Below are positions 7,514 to 17,304 of a stretch of DNA of 64,000 nt, piece after piece; position 1 is the stretch's first letter; each line of letters starts with the position of its first letter. Both the position numbers and the translations under genes were made by a program. This stretch comes from Bacteroidales bacterium. GTDB lineage: Bacteria > Bacteroidota > Bacteroidia > Bacteroidales > UBA932. The notes beneath the pieces are model-generated. The model was not told where the DNA came from. It saw only the letters and a program-made list of their open reading frames with translations, and did no database searches. Location: positions 1-64,000 of the forward strand of contig JAFVVN010000027.1 in the NCBI GenBank assembly GCA_017502125.1. The letters run 5' to 3'.

Positions 7514-8923
7514 CTATATCTCTATCGAGTTGAGCAGCTCGAGCTTTCCATCGTCGATCAGTTTTATGATCAGCTCGCCGAAGAGGGTGTTCTGCCATGC
7601 GAACCATGGTCTGGTGAAGTGGTTCGGGTCATTCACGTCGAAGGACTCGTGCATGAAGCCTGTGCCTGCATCAGTACGCATAAGCATTTCTATGCATTCC
7701 TTGATTTCGGCATCATTCCGTGACGTGAAGGCCCTCATCATGATGCTCATCGGCCATGCCATATCGTATCCGACATGAGGACCGCCTATACCTTCACCTG
7801 CTGTTCCCCTGAAGAAATATGGATTATCCTCGCTCCAGACGAATCTTCGGGTGTTCTGATAGACCTTGTCATTCAGAGGGACATCACCAAGGTATGCCAT
7901 GGCAAGAAGACTTGGGACATTGGCATCATCCATCAGGAAGCAGTTGCCGAATCCGTCGACCTCAAAGGCATATATCTTTCCATACTTAGGGTGCCTGACT
8001 ATTGCATGCTTCTTCAGCGCCTTCTCCACCTCGTCTGCAAGTTCCAGACACTCCGATGCAGTCTGTTCATCCTTATTGACTGCGGTCAGGATCTCCGCAG
8101 CCTTTCTCAACGAGGTGACTGCGAAGAAGTTGGAAGGCACAAGGAAGTCGAATGTCGTGGCGTCGTCCGACGGACGGAACGAAGACACGATGAGTCCCAC
8201 CGGATTCACGGGATTTCCCCATCCCACACAGCATTTAGTATCCAACTGACGATCCGTCTTCCTGAGGAACCGGTATGGACCGAGATTCTCCTTTCTCTGC
8301 TGCTCCTTCAGGGTCTTGAGGATATTTCTGATGGCTTCCTGCCATACAGGTCCGAAAACGGACTCGTCACCTGTGGTCTTCCAATAATGATAAGCCAGTC
8401 TTATCGGATAACATTGCGAATCTATCTCCCACTTGCGCTCATGGACCTCCAGCTTCATCTGGGTCATATCACTCTGCCACTCCCCTCCTGTCGGGCCGTC
8501 GTTGAATGCATTGGCATACGGGTCGATGTTTATGAGCTTGAACTGACGGTTGATCACCCCGGCAAGCATATGGCGAAGATTCTCATCCTCCGGAGCCAGC
8601 TGGACATATGGCCACACCTGCGCGCCCGAATCCCTGAGCCACATGGCATGGATGTCGCCGGTGTATACGAAGGTGTCGTATAATCCGTCAGAGTCCTCTC
8701 CCTTGAAGTGGACTGTCGTATCCAGAGTGTTAGGGAAACAGTTCCTGAACATCCAGATGAGCCTCTGATTGGTGAGAAGGCGGGTCACTTCGTCTATCTT
8801 GGCCTCAACGGCCTCGGACCTGAACAGCCTGTCCTCCTCAGCGGGTCTGCCGCATTTGAATTCCTGTCCTGCGGCAACTGTTGCCAGACATAATGCAAGG
8901 GAAAAAATCACAAGTTTTCTCAT
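7514..8923 (-). CDS. GH125 exo-alpha-1,6-mannosidase, periplasmic
   Basis: The 469-aa protein has a signal peptide without a lipobox (MRKLVIFSLALCLATVAAG), so it is probably periplasmic. GH125 (formerly DUF1237) blocks are present: VYTGDIHAMWLRDSGAQVWPY, DPYANAFNDGPTG, KWEIDSQCYPIRLAY, DDANVPSLLAMAYLG, GPHVGYDMAWPMSIM and GFMHESFDVNDP. GH125 enzymes are metal-independent, inverting exo-alpha-1,6-mannosidases. The last gene of the mannan operon, it lies 9 bp after GH92. It would trim the alpha-1,6 backbone once GH92 has removed side branches. Its length is normal for the family. Confidence 0.92.
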   Translation of the reverse strand: MRKLVIFSLALCLATVAAGQEFKCGRPAEEDRLFRSEAVEAKIDEVTRLLTNQRLIWMFRNCFPNTLDTTVHFKGEDSDGLYDTFVYTGDIHAMWLRDSGAQVWPYVQLAPEDENLRHMLAGVINRQFKLINIDPYANAFNDGPTGGEWQSDMTQMKLEVHERKWEIDSQCYPIRLAYHYWKTTGDESVFGPVWQEAIRNILKTLKEQQRKENLGPYRFLRKTDRQLDTKCCVGWGNPVNPVGLIVSSFRPSDDATTFDFLVPSNFFAVTSLRKAAEILTAVNKDEQTASECLELADEVEKALKKHAIVRHPKYGKIYAFEVDGFGNCFLMDDANVPSLLAMAYLGDVPLNDKVYQNTRRFVWSEDNPYFFRGTAGEGIGGPHVGYDMAWPMSIMMRAFTSRNDAEIKECIEMLMRTDAGTGFMHESFDVNDPNHFTRPWFAWQNTLFGELIIKLIDDGKLELLNSIEI

Positions 8924-8932
8924 AAGCTATCT

Positions 8933-11218
8933 TTAATTTGAGAATGAATATGGCCTGTCCTCCATCGAAACAGAGCGCGTCTTTGAAGGCCGGTCAGACA
9001 TGGTGTAGCGTATATCGGCTCCTTCCGTCAGGAGATCATGCTCAAGATAGGTACGGGTATATCTCTTTCCATTCACCTTCATGTCTGAAATATAGAAATT
9101 CTCCTTTCCATTGTCAGGAGCGCTGATACTCAGGATCTTGCCCCCAGGCATGGTTACCTCGACCTTCTTGAAGAGCGGAGTTCCGAGGACATACTGGTCT
9201 GTCGCAGGGCACACAGGGTAGAAGCCCATCGCCGAGAAGACATACCAGGCCGAGGTCTGACCGTTATCCTCATCTCCACAATATCCGTCAGGACTGCATG
9301 TATAGAACCTGTCCATCACCTCGCGGATACGCTGCTGGGCCTTCCACGGCTGACCGCTCCAGTTATAGAGGTAGAGCATATGCTGGATAGGCTGGTTTCC
9401 ATGGGCGTAATTACCCATATTCATGATCTGCATCTCGCGGATCTCGTGGATGGTGAAGCCGTAGTAGCTGTCATCGAAATGAGGAGGGATTTCAAACACC
9501 TTGTCGAGATTCGCATTGAACGCATCCTCCCCTCCCATGAGTGCCATAAGTCCTGCAGGGTCGTGGAACACTGACCAGGTATAGTGCAGGGCATTGCCTT
9601 CCGTGAAGTCTCCGCCCCACTTCAACGGGCTGAAATTATCTGAGAACGAGCCATCTGCCTTACGTCCGCTCATGAGCGAGAATTCCTCACGATACAGATT
9701 CCTATAGTTCATGGCCCTTTCCTTATAGACACCGATCTCTTCCTCAGGTCTGCCGAGAGCCTCACCGAGAGTATATATGCACCAGTCATCATATGCATAT
9801 TCAAGAGTGCGGGCTGCACTTTCATTGATGCCCACATCACATGGGACATAGCCCAGCCTGTTGTACCAGTCCCATCCGAGACGTCCGGTGGACGAAACAT
9901 GAGGATGGACCGCATCGGCACCATGTTTCACAGCCTCCCAAAGGGTCTCGATGTCATATCCGCGGATTCCCTTGACATGAGCATCAGCCACCACAGAAGC
10001 CGAGTTGTTGCCCACCATGCAGCCACGATGTCCCGGACTTGCCCATTCCGGGAGGAAACCGCTTTCCTTGTATGCATTCACCAGGCCCTCCTGCATCTTC
10101 ACATTCATCTCCGGATAGACCAGATTCAGAAGAGGGAAGAGACATCGGAAAGTATCCCAGAAGCCTGTGTCAGTGAAAAAATATCCAGGGCAGACCTCGC
10201 CTGTATGAGGGCTGTAATGCACCAGCTCACCTTCTGCCGTAGTTTCTGTCAGGGTGCGAGGGAAAAGGACTGAACGATAGAGGCACGAATAGAAGGTGCG
10301 GATATTGTCGATGTTGTCATCCTCAACCCTGATCCTGCCCAATATTTCATTCCAGCGGGCACGTCCCTCAGTCTTTATACGGTCAAAATCACCGTCGCCA
10401 AGTTCCTGCATGTTGACAAGAGCCTGTTCGATGCTTATGAATGACGATGCCACCTTGAGGTTCACCTTCCTGTCCCCACTCAGGGAGAAACCGACCACAG
10501 CCCCCGAATGGGCGGACTGCGATTCTGTCTCTTCCGACTGGACTGATCCGTCCGATACGGTACGTACATAATCGAAAGGAGTGTCGGACTCGATCACAAA
10601 CCAGTTCCTGAAATTCGAAGGGACTCCTCCTGAATTCTTCGTCGTATAGCCCACAATCCTGTTCTCCTCAGGGATGACCTTGATGTATGAGCCGTTGTCA
10701 AAGGCGTCCACCACCAGATATGGCTTCTCATCTTCCGGATATTTTATACGGAAGGCTGCTGCCCGCTCCGTAGGGGTAAGTTCGACGTAAACATCATGAT
10801 CGGCAAGGTAGACCCCATAATAGTATGGTCTGGCCTCTTCCGCCTTATGCGAGAACCAGCTCGCCCTGTCTTCCTGGTTGAAGACAGGATCTCCTGTGAC
10901 AGGCATGAGGGCAAACTGACCGTAGTCATTTATCCACGGTGAGGGCTGATGGGTCTGCTTGAATCCCCTGATCCTGTCTGCAGTATAGCAATAGGTCCAT
11001 CCGTCCCCCATCGTGCCTGTCTGCGGGGTCCAGAAGTTCATTCCCCAGGGGCGCGCTATAGCAGGATAGGTATTGCCTGTGGAAAGCGAATGCTTGGACA
11101 TGGTCCCCACAAGGACACTGACATGATCCACAGGATCACCCGTCGACGCTTCCGGCCTGTGCGAACACGCCACGACAGCCAGACAGACTAAAGCAAATAA
11201 TATATTTCTGTACTTCAT
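8933..11218 (-). CDS. GH92 alpha-mannosidase, lipoprotein
   Basis: The protein is 761 aa from the ATG at 11218. A longer start at 11236 overlaps the upstream gene and would bury the signal peptide. From 11218 there is a clean lipoprotein signal (MKYRNILFALVCLAVVAC). GH92 blocks include GNTYPAIARPWGMNFWTPQTG, FKQTHQPSPWINDYGQF, TGFWDTFRCLFPL, GNQPIQHMLYLYNW and DNGQTSAWYVFSAMGFYPV. GH92 enzymes are calcium-dependent exo-mannosidases, mostly alpha-1,2 or alpha-1,3. It would remove mannan side chains. It sits 4 bp after the DUF3823 gene and 9 bp before GH125. The lipid anchor could place it in either membrane. Confidence 0.93.
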   Translation of the reverse strand: MKYRNILFALVCLAVVACSHRPEASTGDPVDHVSVLVGTMSKHSLSTGNTYPAIARPWGMNFWTPQTGTMGDGWTYCYTADRIRGFKQTHQPSPWINDYGQFALMPVTGDPVFNQEDRASWFSHKAEEARPYYYGVYLADHDVYVELTPTERAAAFRIKYPEDEKPYLVVDAFDNGSYIKVIPEENRIVGYTTKNSGGVPSNFRNWFVIESDTPFDYVRTVSDGSVQSEETESQSAHSGAVVGFSLSGDRKVNLKVASSFISIEQALVNMQELGDGDFDRIKTEGRARWNEILGRIRVEDDNIDNIRTFYSCLYRSVLFPRTLTETTAEGELVHYSPHTGEVCPGYFFTDTGFWDTFRCLFPLLNLVYPEMNVKMQEGLVNAYKESGFLPEWASPGHRGCMVGNNSASVVADAHVKGIRGYDIETLWEAVKHGADAVHPHVSSTGRLGWDWYNRLGYVPCDVGINESAARTLEYAYDDWCIYTLGEALGRPEEEIGVYKERAMNYRNLYREEFSLMSGRKADGSFSDNFSPLKWGGDFTEGNALHYTWSVFHDPAGLMALMGGEDAFNANLDKVFEIPPHFDDSYYGFTIHEIREMQIMNMGNYAHGNQPIQHMLYLYNWSGQPWKAQQRIREVMDRFYTCSPDGYCGDEDNGQTSAWYVFSAMGFYPVCPATDQYVLGTPLFKKVEVTMPGGKILSISAPDNGKENFYISDMKVNGKRYTRTYLEHDLLTEGADIRYTMSDRPSKTRSVSMEDRPYSFSN

Positions 11219-11222
11219 ATCT

Positions 11223-12041
11223 CTATGGAATATCAACCTCTACTGTTTCTGAATAGTTCCACCTCTTGGTTCCGCTTCCGGCAGGAGTATCATAGTTTAT
11301 TCTTGCTGCCGCGCGGATGAACACCTTCCTTCCTGAAGGAATAGGATTCTTCGGATTTGACGTGATGGTGATGGTCTTTCCGAATGATGTATCAAACTCC
11401 TTTCCCGTATATTTGATCTCATTTGACCACCTCTCATCTCTGGCCCTATAGCCGCATGACGAGGACTGGCTCACAAAGAGCTGGATATCAGTCATATTAA
11501 GATAGGAGTCGTCATAGTTCCCGCTCTGGGAAACAAGTGTCTTGAAGTCTTCTTTAGACACGCCTCTGGTCACTTTCACTCGTGCCGTAATCACACCGTC
11601 ACTGACCATCGCCATATCATCAAGTTCAACCTTAAGAAACGGAGACACTTCAAAGGTAAGGAATTTTTCTCCTTTTAGATGTATATCCTGTGTCTTATTT
11701 ACCACAGGTACACCATCTTTATCCTCAAGGTATATGGGAAGGAACGGGCCATCCACCCTGACATTATAGTCCGCCTCGAAAAGCTTTGTATTCTGGAATG
11801 TTCCATCTGGACGGCAATAGAAATCCAGAGGAGTGACATTTCCCTCCCAGGAAGTCTCTATCAGCCTCACTCTGATTCCCTCCGAGCCCTGGTCTGTCAG
11901 CACCGGCTCTCCCGTTGCAGAATCAACAACCTCACCACGAAGTGTCTCTGACGGCGCTTCATAGTTGTCCAGCTGAAACAATGAGCATGAGACAGAAGTC
12001 ATCAGACATAGAATTAACGATATATATTTGATTGTCTTCAT
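11223..12041 (-). CDS. DUF3823 lipoprotein of the mannan utilisation locus
   Basis: The 272-aa protein has a lipoprotein signal (MKTIKYISLILCLMTSVSC). The mature N-terminus carries a DUF3823-type start: LDNYEAPSETLRGEVVDSATGEPV. A beta-rich chain with carboxypeptidase-regulatory-like character follows, then a second beta-sandwich (about 130-270). DUF3823 proteins are typically encoded right after susD and are thought to assist or sit with the SusCD complex at the cell surface. Direct functional data are scarce as far as I know. The gene is 6 bp after susD, and its stop codon lies 4 bp before the GH92 start, so they are probably co-translated. Confidence 0.83.
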   Translation of the reverse strand: MKTIKYISLILCLMTSVSCSLFQLDNYEAPSETLRGEVVDSATGEPVLTDQGSEGIRVRLIETSWEGNVTPLDFYCRPDGTFQNTKLFEADYNVRVDGPFLPIYLEDKDGVPVVNKTQDIHLKGEKFLTFEVSPFLKVELDDMAMVSDGVITARVKVTRGVSKEDFKTLVSQSGNYDDSYLNMTDIQLFVSQSSSCGYRARDERWSNEIKYTGKEFDTSFGKTITITSNPKNPIPSGRKVFIRAAARINYDTPAGSGTKRWNYSETVEVDIP

Positions 12042-12047
12042 CTTGAA

Positions 12048-14123
12048 TTATCTATTAGGTTGCTGATCTATATATGCGCTCTTTGACACTTCTCCAGACG
12101 GTATCGAGAAATAGTAGTCTATCGTGTTGAACTCGAATTCCTGAGGACGAACATTCACGAAATGAGCATCAAAGAAGTACTTGTCATTGACTGTGGAATA
12201 GAACGGATAGAGTGCACGGAAACGATACTTCGATCCACTGCTGAATATATCAGCATCCTTCTCCACACCCCAGAAAAGGTCTTTTGCCCCTTCATGCTGG
12301 ACTCTCCAACGGCGAAGATCCCACTTGGTCTTATGCTCGAAGGCCAGTTCCTTGCGACGCTCGCGTCTTACGATATTCCTGCTTGCCTCATCAGCTGACA
12401 GTCCGGATGTCAGGAGGTCCGCACCGGCCCTCTCTCTGATATCATTTATCGCCTCGGTCGCCACAGCAAGCATGTCATCTCCCTGTACAGGACTGGTCAC
12501 ACCGGCAATTGCCAGTTCGACAGCTGACTCAGCCACTGCCAGAAGCACATCAGCGTAACGCATGAGGATGAACGGCTGAGCTGACTTGCCTTCTCCGATA
12601 TCTTCCACCGTCATATCTTCATTCAGATACTTTCGCATATGGAGGCCCGTGATTGTGGACTCATAATATTCCTGCCACACTCCGCATGAACCTGTCGCAG
12701 GCATCTGCTGTCCGTTCACTTCGACCGTCTCAATGCCAGAGGTCGGCTGAGCACCAAGATACAAGGTCTTGCTACTGCCCTTATATGCCTGAAGGTCAGC
12801 ATATTTCATCTGCGCCGCACCATAAGAATAGTTATCACCGAACAAGAGCGGCACATGATTCTCCGAGCCACCTGTGAAGATGCCGGCCCTCACCTCTATC
12901 ACCTCCTTACGGAATTCATCCATCGGGAAGATCACATATGCCCTGAGCCTCGGCTCCGCATTGGCAAAGAGATCCATAGGAGATTCGAAAAGAAGATATT
13001 CTCCCTTGTCATTTGCTGAACCGCTTGTCAGTTTGAGCGTTCCATCCGGATGGTATTCCAGACCATCGAACAACTCGAGGAAGTCCAGGGTCGGGCAGGT
13101 TCCTCCTGCCAACGGAGAATGCCAGAGGAACGGTGAACTGTAGGCATCCAGACCATGAGTCATCGTCGGGTATTCATACTCACGCACGAGAATATTCTCC
13201 GGACTTGCAAGGTCAGACCACATCTCCACCATATTTCTGTACTGGGCTGTCTTGTCACCTGCGACCCAAGCCTTCTTATACAGAGAATATCCGCCTTCGG
13301 TCATGACCTCACGAGCTGCCTTGTAGGCTTCTGCAAACCACTTCTTGGACAATTCCTGAGCATTATCGCCAAATCCGATGACCCTGTTACCCGACTTGGA
13401 ACCTATACCTGTAAGATTGCCGCTGACGGTCGAATTGTACTTTGCCACCGAACCGGCATAAAGCATAGCCTCCGCCTTGAATGCCAGGGCTACATATCTG
13501 TTTGCATAGCCTCGAAGGGCACTGGTCGGCTGCATAAGTTCTGCCGCCATGTCAAAATCCGCAAGGACCTGATTCCAGGTATCCTCTTCGGAGGCACGGT
13601 ACTTCTCCAGCTTATCGCTCGAAGCCGGATATTGAATCACCTCAGTCACAAGAGGGACTCCACCATAACGTCGTGCCATCTGATAATATGAGTATGCCCT
13701 GACAAAGTAAGCCTGTCCTATATAGTCATTATAAACAGCCTCATTGGAATAATTCTCCTTGAAGGCTGGCAGACCCTCTATCAGTTTGTTTGCGTCCCTT
13801 ATCAGCGAGTATGCAGAACCCCACCACGGGTCATCCTCTCCTCTGAACGATGTGCACACTCCATCACGGTTCACAGCTTCTCCGGTACCTTCCACTCCGA
13901 GACATCCCAGCCACGAACTCCTGCGAGGAAGACCCCATTGTGCCATATACTTGAAATCCTCCCATGGCATCTGACTGTAAAGACGCGACATATATATAGA
14001 CAGTCCTGCTTCCGAGGACATCAGGTCTTCATCTGTCAGAGTGTTTTTAGGTGGCAGATACATATCCTGACAAGACATCAGGAAGAACAGCCCCGCAAGA
14101 ACATATAATATTGATTTCTTCAT
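12048..14123 (-). CDS. SusD/RagB-family glycan-binding lipoprotein (mannan locus)
   Basis: The protein is 691 aa from ATG 14123. An upstream ATG at 14168 would run into susC and displace the lipoprotein signal. The signal MKKSILYVLAGLFFLMSC is followed by QDMYLPPKNTLTDEDLMSSEAGLS. SusD hallmarks include the helical core IGQAYFVRAYSYYQMARRYGGVPLV, RYADVLLAVAESAVE, INDIRERAGAD and RRERRKELAFEHKTKWDLRRW. SusD binds oligosaccharide on the cell surface and acts as the lid of SusC. It is longer than typical SusD (about 550), with extra sequence in the middle. It starts 22 bp after the susC stop. Confidence 0.94.
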   Translation of the reverse strand: MKKSILYVLAGLFFLMSCQDMYLPPKNTLTDEDLMSSEAGLSIYMSRLYSQMPWEDFKYMAQWGLPRRSSWLGCLGVEGTGEAVNRDGVCTSFRGEDDPWWGSAYSLIRDANKLIEGLPAFKENYSNEAVYNDYIGQAYFVRAYSYYQMARRYGGVPLVTEVIQYPASSDKLEKYRASEEDTWNQVLADFDMAAELMQPTSALRGYANRYVALAFKAEAMLYAGSVAKYNSTVSGNLTGIGSKSGNRVIGFGDNAQELSKKWFAEAYKAAREVMTEGGYSLYKKAWVAGDKTAQYRNMVEMWSDLASPENILVREYEYPTMTHGLDAYSSPFLWHSPLAGGTCPTLDFLELFDGLEYHPDGTLKLTSGSANDKGEYLLFESPMDLFANAEPRLRAYVIFPMDEFRKEVIEVRAGIFTGGSENHVPLLFGDNYSYGAAQMKYADLQAYKGSSKTLYLGAQPTSGIETVEVNGQQMPATGSCGVWQEYYESTITGLHMRKYLNEDMTVEDIGEGKSAQPFILMRYADVLLAVAESAVELAIAGVTSPVQGDDMLAVATEAINDIRERAGADLLTSGLSADEASRNIVRRERRKELAFEHKTKWDLRRWRVQHEGAKDLFWGVEKDADIFSSGSKYRFRALYPFYSTVNDKYFFDAHFVNVRPQEFEFNTIDYYFSIPSGEVSKSAYIDQQPNR

Positions 14124-14145
14124 AACTTTTACAGATTTTAACGGT

Positions 14146-17100
14146 TTAGAATGACAATGAAAGACCAATAGTATAAGTCTTGTTAAGAGGATACATTCGT
14201 CCCATATCGCTATCCGGGTGTTCCGGGTCTACAAACTTGACAGCAGTGATTGTCAATGGGTTATAGGCATTCGCATACACTCTCAGACCAAAATTCTGAG
14301 CCTTCCTGAATTTAGGGATGGTATAACCGATCTCCACACTTTTAAGTCTCAGGAAAGCCGTGCTGACTCTGTTGAATGAAGAATTCTCGTCGGGATAGTG
14401 CCCGGTAAATCCGTAATATCCCGGTATCCATTCAGTTTCCGGGTCATATATGTCCGCACCGGTTTCCACAGGATGCCAACGGTCCAGATACTGCACCAAT
14501 GTTCCGCCTCCTGTGCTTCCCCATATATTATAGAGAGGCTCGGAATACTTCATGGAGCCCAAGGCCGAACCCTGCCACAACATACTGAAATCCAACCCCT
14601 TCCACGCAATATTGAAAGATAGCGAATAGTTCATCCATGGGGTCTGGTCAAATGCGATCGGATGGGCATCATAACCGTTGATCTCACCGTCCCCGTTCCA
14701 GTCGACATATTTGTAGTCTCCAGGAAGAAGATTGTTCTCCTTGTAGATGTCATAGCTCCAGATATCATCCCAGCTCTCATATCGTCCTGCAGCCTCATAT
14801 CCGAACTGGACGCCCTGATAACGGTTATTCAGATTATCATTACGCCATTTCTCATAGGAGTTTCCGTAACCTCCGTTCTGCGATGCTACGAGATGCTTCT
14901 GCCTTGTTACGGACATCATCGCCTTGATTTCGTATGAAAGATCGCCTACACGATTTTTGTGGTAGAGTTCCAGTTCGAGACCAAGATGACTGTCGCTGTC
15001 GAGGTTTTCATATGGAGCAGAAGCTCCGACAATCGTAGGCAAGCCCACCGAATTACGACTGAATATTCCCTTTCTGATTCTTTGGAAATAGTCGAATGAA
15101 GCTCCCAGCTTTCCCTTCCAGGCCTCAAAATCAGCTCCTATGTTCAAGGTTGTGGAACGAAGCCAGGTAATATTCAGGTTAGGAAGGGATGACGGGTCCA
15201 CAGAATAGACGAAGTTGCCGTTGAACATATATCCAGGTGCGTATCCCTGGTACCAGCCTTTTCCGTCATCCGGGGTCTCTCCTCCTCGGAATGTATAGCC
15301 GGATATCCACTCATAGTTCATGCTGTTGTCATCTCCCAGCACACCATAGCTGGCACGGACCTTCAGCTGATTGATGAAGGACAGGGCAGATTCCTTGAAG
15401 AAAGGCTCCTCCGAAATCCTCCATCCGGCCGAAACTGATGGGAAAAAGCCCCACTGGTGGCCGGGTGCGAACTTTGAAGATCCGTCATAACGGAACTGGG
15501 CCTCGAGAAGATACCTATCTGCGTATGAATAATTAAGACGGCCTATTACAGCCTGATACATAACCTCATAGAATGCCCCCTTGTCTATTCCCACCAACTG
15601 GTTGTCTCCTGACAAGGAGGTGAAATATGGGGTACCGAAGGCCAGGTCACCTGAGGCGTAGTAATTATCCGCATCATGCTTCTGCATTTCATAGCCGATG
15701 AGTGCACCGACCTTGTGCTTTTCTGCAAAAGTCCTGTCATAGTTAAGGATGAACTGGGCCAGGGTCTGCTGCTGATTATATGAAGCACGCGTCAGATTAT
15801 TAGGCGTACTCTCGTTATATACCTGCGAATCATATGACTGGGTCTTGTCATTCCAGGCATATAGATAGTATTCCTTCCTGAACGATTCATCCTGATTGTA
15901 TTTGAAATCATAGCCGAAGAGTGCTTTAGCGCTCAAACCCTTCAGCACATCAGTAAGAGTACCGAAGTCATATTCCAAAGATGCCGATGACTGAAAATAT
16001 TTCTGATTGTACAGATTATATCCTGATACATCAGATGTCATCATGGCAACTGTATTTTTCTGAAGGTCAAGACCAGCATAATTGAGCATGGTCTGATCCG
16101 GATCGGCAAACGCCGGATTCACGACACCCTGAGACCAGTAGTTCCTGATGATGTCCACTGAACTTGAATAAGGGGTATGACGTTTATCTATCAGACCGCT
16201 GAGGTTGAGATTGAATTTCATTCCCTTTATTATCTCTGCGGTGACATTCGAGCGAAGGTTATACTTGTCATACCAGAGGTCGCGGGACTTGAAGAATCCT
16301 TCCTGATACAGATATCCGAAACTAATGTAATACTGTATCTTCTCCGTTCCTCCGGAGATGCTGAGGTCATGCTGTGTCTGAGGAGACATCTTCGCCATGA
16401 TGAGGCTGTTCCAGTCAGAAGACATCTTCTTGCCTGACCGATAATCCTCATAGTCCTGTTCTGTAAATATCACCGAGCCACCGATGACTGCATTCAGGTT
16501 CTTCTCGTTCCAAAGGGTCATGGCATCATAGACATCTGTGAGAGCGGGCATCTTTGACGGGGTCTGGAAAGTGAAAGAGCCGCTATAATTCACCTTTGCC
16601 TTACCCTCTGCACCCTTCTTGGTCGTGACCAGAACTACGCCATTACCTGCTCTGACTCCATAAATGGCCGCAGAAGCATCCTTCAGCACTGACACATTAT
16701 CAATATCAGAAGCATTCAGCCTCTGGAATTCCTGCACGGAGCGTGGCACTCCGTCAATGATTACGAGAGGGGCTCCCATGCCTCGGATATCAAAGCTGGC
16801 ACTATAGGTTCCCGGTTCGGCACTTTTCTGCCACACACGAAGGCCCGGTATCTTACCGGTGAGCATATTCTGCGGATTTTCTGACTTGGTGGTCAGGATA
16901 TCATCTGAACCGACACCTGAGACGGCACCGATCACAGATCCTTTCTTCTGGGTGCCGTAACCCACTACCACCACACTTTCCAGATAATTGCTGTCTTCGC
17001 TCAGAACCACATCTATCTTAGTCCTGCCGTTAACCTTTTCCTGAACCGAAGAATATCCTATATAAGAAAATTCCAGCACTGCATCAGCAGACACTGATAT

Positions 17101-17301
17101 GACATAGTTGCCGTCCAGATCGGTAGGGACACCCTGCGATGTGCCCTTGACCATCACACTGGCTCCTATCACAGGCACCGCATCGGAGTCGAGGACAACT
17201 CCTCGGACAGTGATTTTGGACTGAGAATATGCCGTAAACGGAATCCATAATAAACAGATGACCGCCAAGGCAATTCCAAGATATGACTTTATACCTTTCA
17301 T
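14146..17301 (-). CDS. SusC/RagA-family TonB-dependent transporter (mannan locus)
   Basis: The 1,051-aa protein has a signal peptide, a carboxypeptidase-regulatory-like domain (about 30-110; GVVLDSDAVPVIGASVMVKG), TonB-box region SVVVVGYGTQKK, and plug (about 120-235; ISVLKDASAAIYGVRAGNGV style). The 22-strand barrel ends in GLSLSF. It carries mannan-derived oligosaccharides into the periplasm together with the SusD encoded next. It begins 3 bp after the GH76 stop, a very tight coupling. Unusually it is third in the operon, not first. Confidence 0.95.
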   Translation of the reverse strand: MKGIKSYLGIALAVICLLWIPFTAYSQSKITVRGVVLDSDAVPVIGASVMVKGTSQGVPTDLDGNYVISVSADAVLEFSYIGYSSVQEKVNGRTKIDVVLSEDSNYLESVVVVGYGTQKKGSVIGAVSGVGSDDILTTKSENPQNMLTGKIPGLRVWQKSAEPGTYSASFDIRGMGAPLVIIDGVPRSVQEFQRLNASDIDNVSVLKDASAAIYGVRAGNGVVLVTTKKGAEGKAKVNYSGSFTFQTPSKMPALTDVYDAMTLWNEKNLNAVIGGSVIFTEQDYEDYRSGKKMSSDWNSLIMAKMSPQTQHDLSISGGTEKIQYYISFGYLYQEGFFKSRDLWYDKYNLRSNVTAEIIKGMKFNLNLSGLIDKRHTPYSSSVDIIRNYWSQGVVNPAFADPDQTMLNYAGLDLQKNTVAMMTSDVSGYNLYNQKYFQSSASLEYDFGTLTDVLKGLSAKALFGYDFKYNQDESFRKEYYLYAWNDKTQSYDSQVYNESTPNNLTRASYNQQQTLAQFILNYDRTFAEKHKVGALIGYEMQKHDADNYYASGDLAFGTPYFTSLSGDNQLVGIDKGAFYEVMYQAVIGRLNYSYADRYLLEAQFRYDGSSKFAPGHQWGFFPSVSAGWRISEEPFFKESALSFINQLKVRASYGVLGDDNSMNYEWISGYTFRGGETPDDGKGWYQGYAPGYMFNGNFVYSVDPSSLPNLNITWLRSTTLNIGADFEAWKGKLGASFDYFQRIRKGIFSRNSVGLPTIVGASAPYENLDSDSHLGLELELYHKNRVGDLSYEIKAMMSVTRQKHLVASQNGGYGNSYEKWRNDNLNNRYQGVQFGYEAAGRYESWDDIWSYDIYKENNLLPGDYKYVDWNGDGEINGYDAHPIAFDQTPWMNYSLSFNIAWKGLDFSMLWQGSALGSMKYSEPLYNIWGSTGGGTLVQYLDRWHPVETGADIYDPETEWIPGYYGFTGHYPDENSSFNRVSTAFLRLKSVEIGYTIPKFRKAQNFGLRVYANAYNPLTITAVKFVDPEHPDSDMGRMYPLNKTYTIGLSLSF

Positions 17302-17304
17302 ATA

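Noticed and set aside
7775..8683. 302-codon plus-strand frame opposite the GH125 gene
   Set aside because: It is a mirror of a strongly conserved GH125 coding sequence; no start signal or motif supports it.
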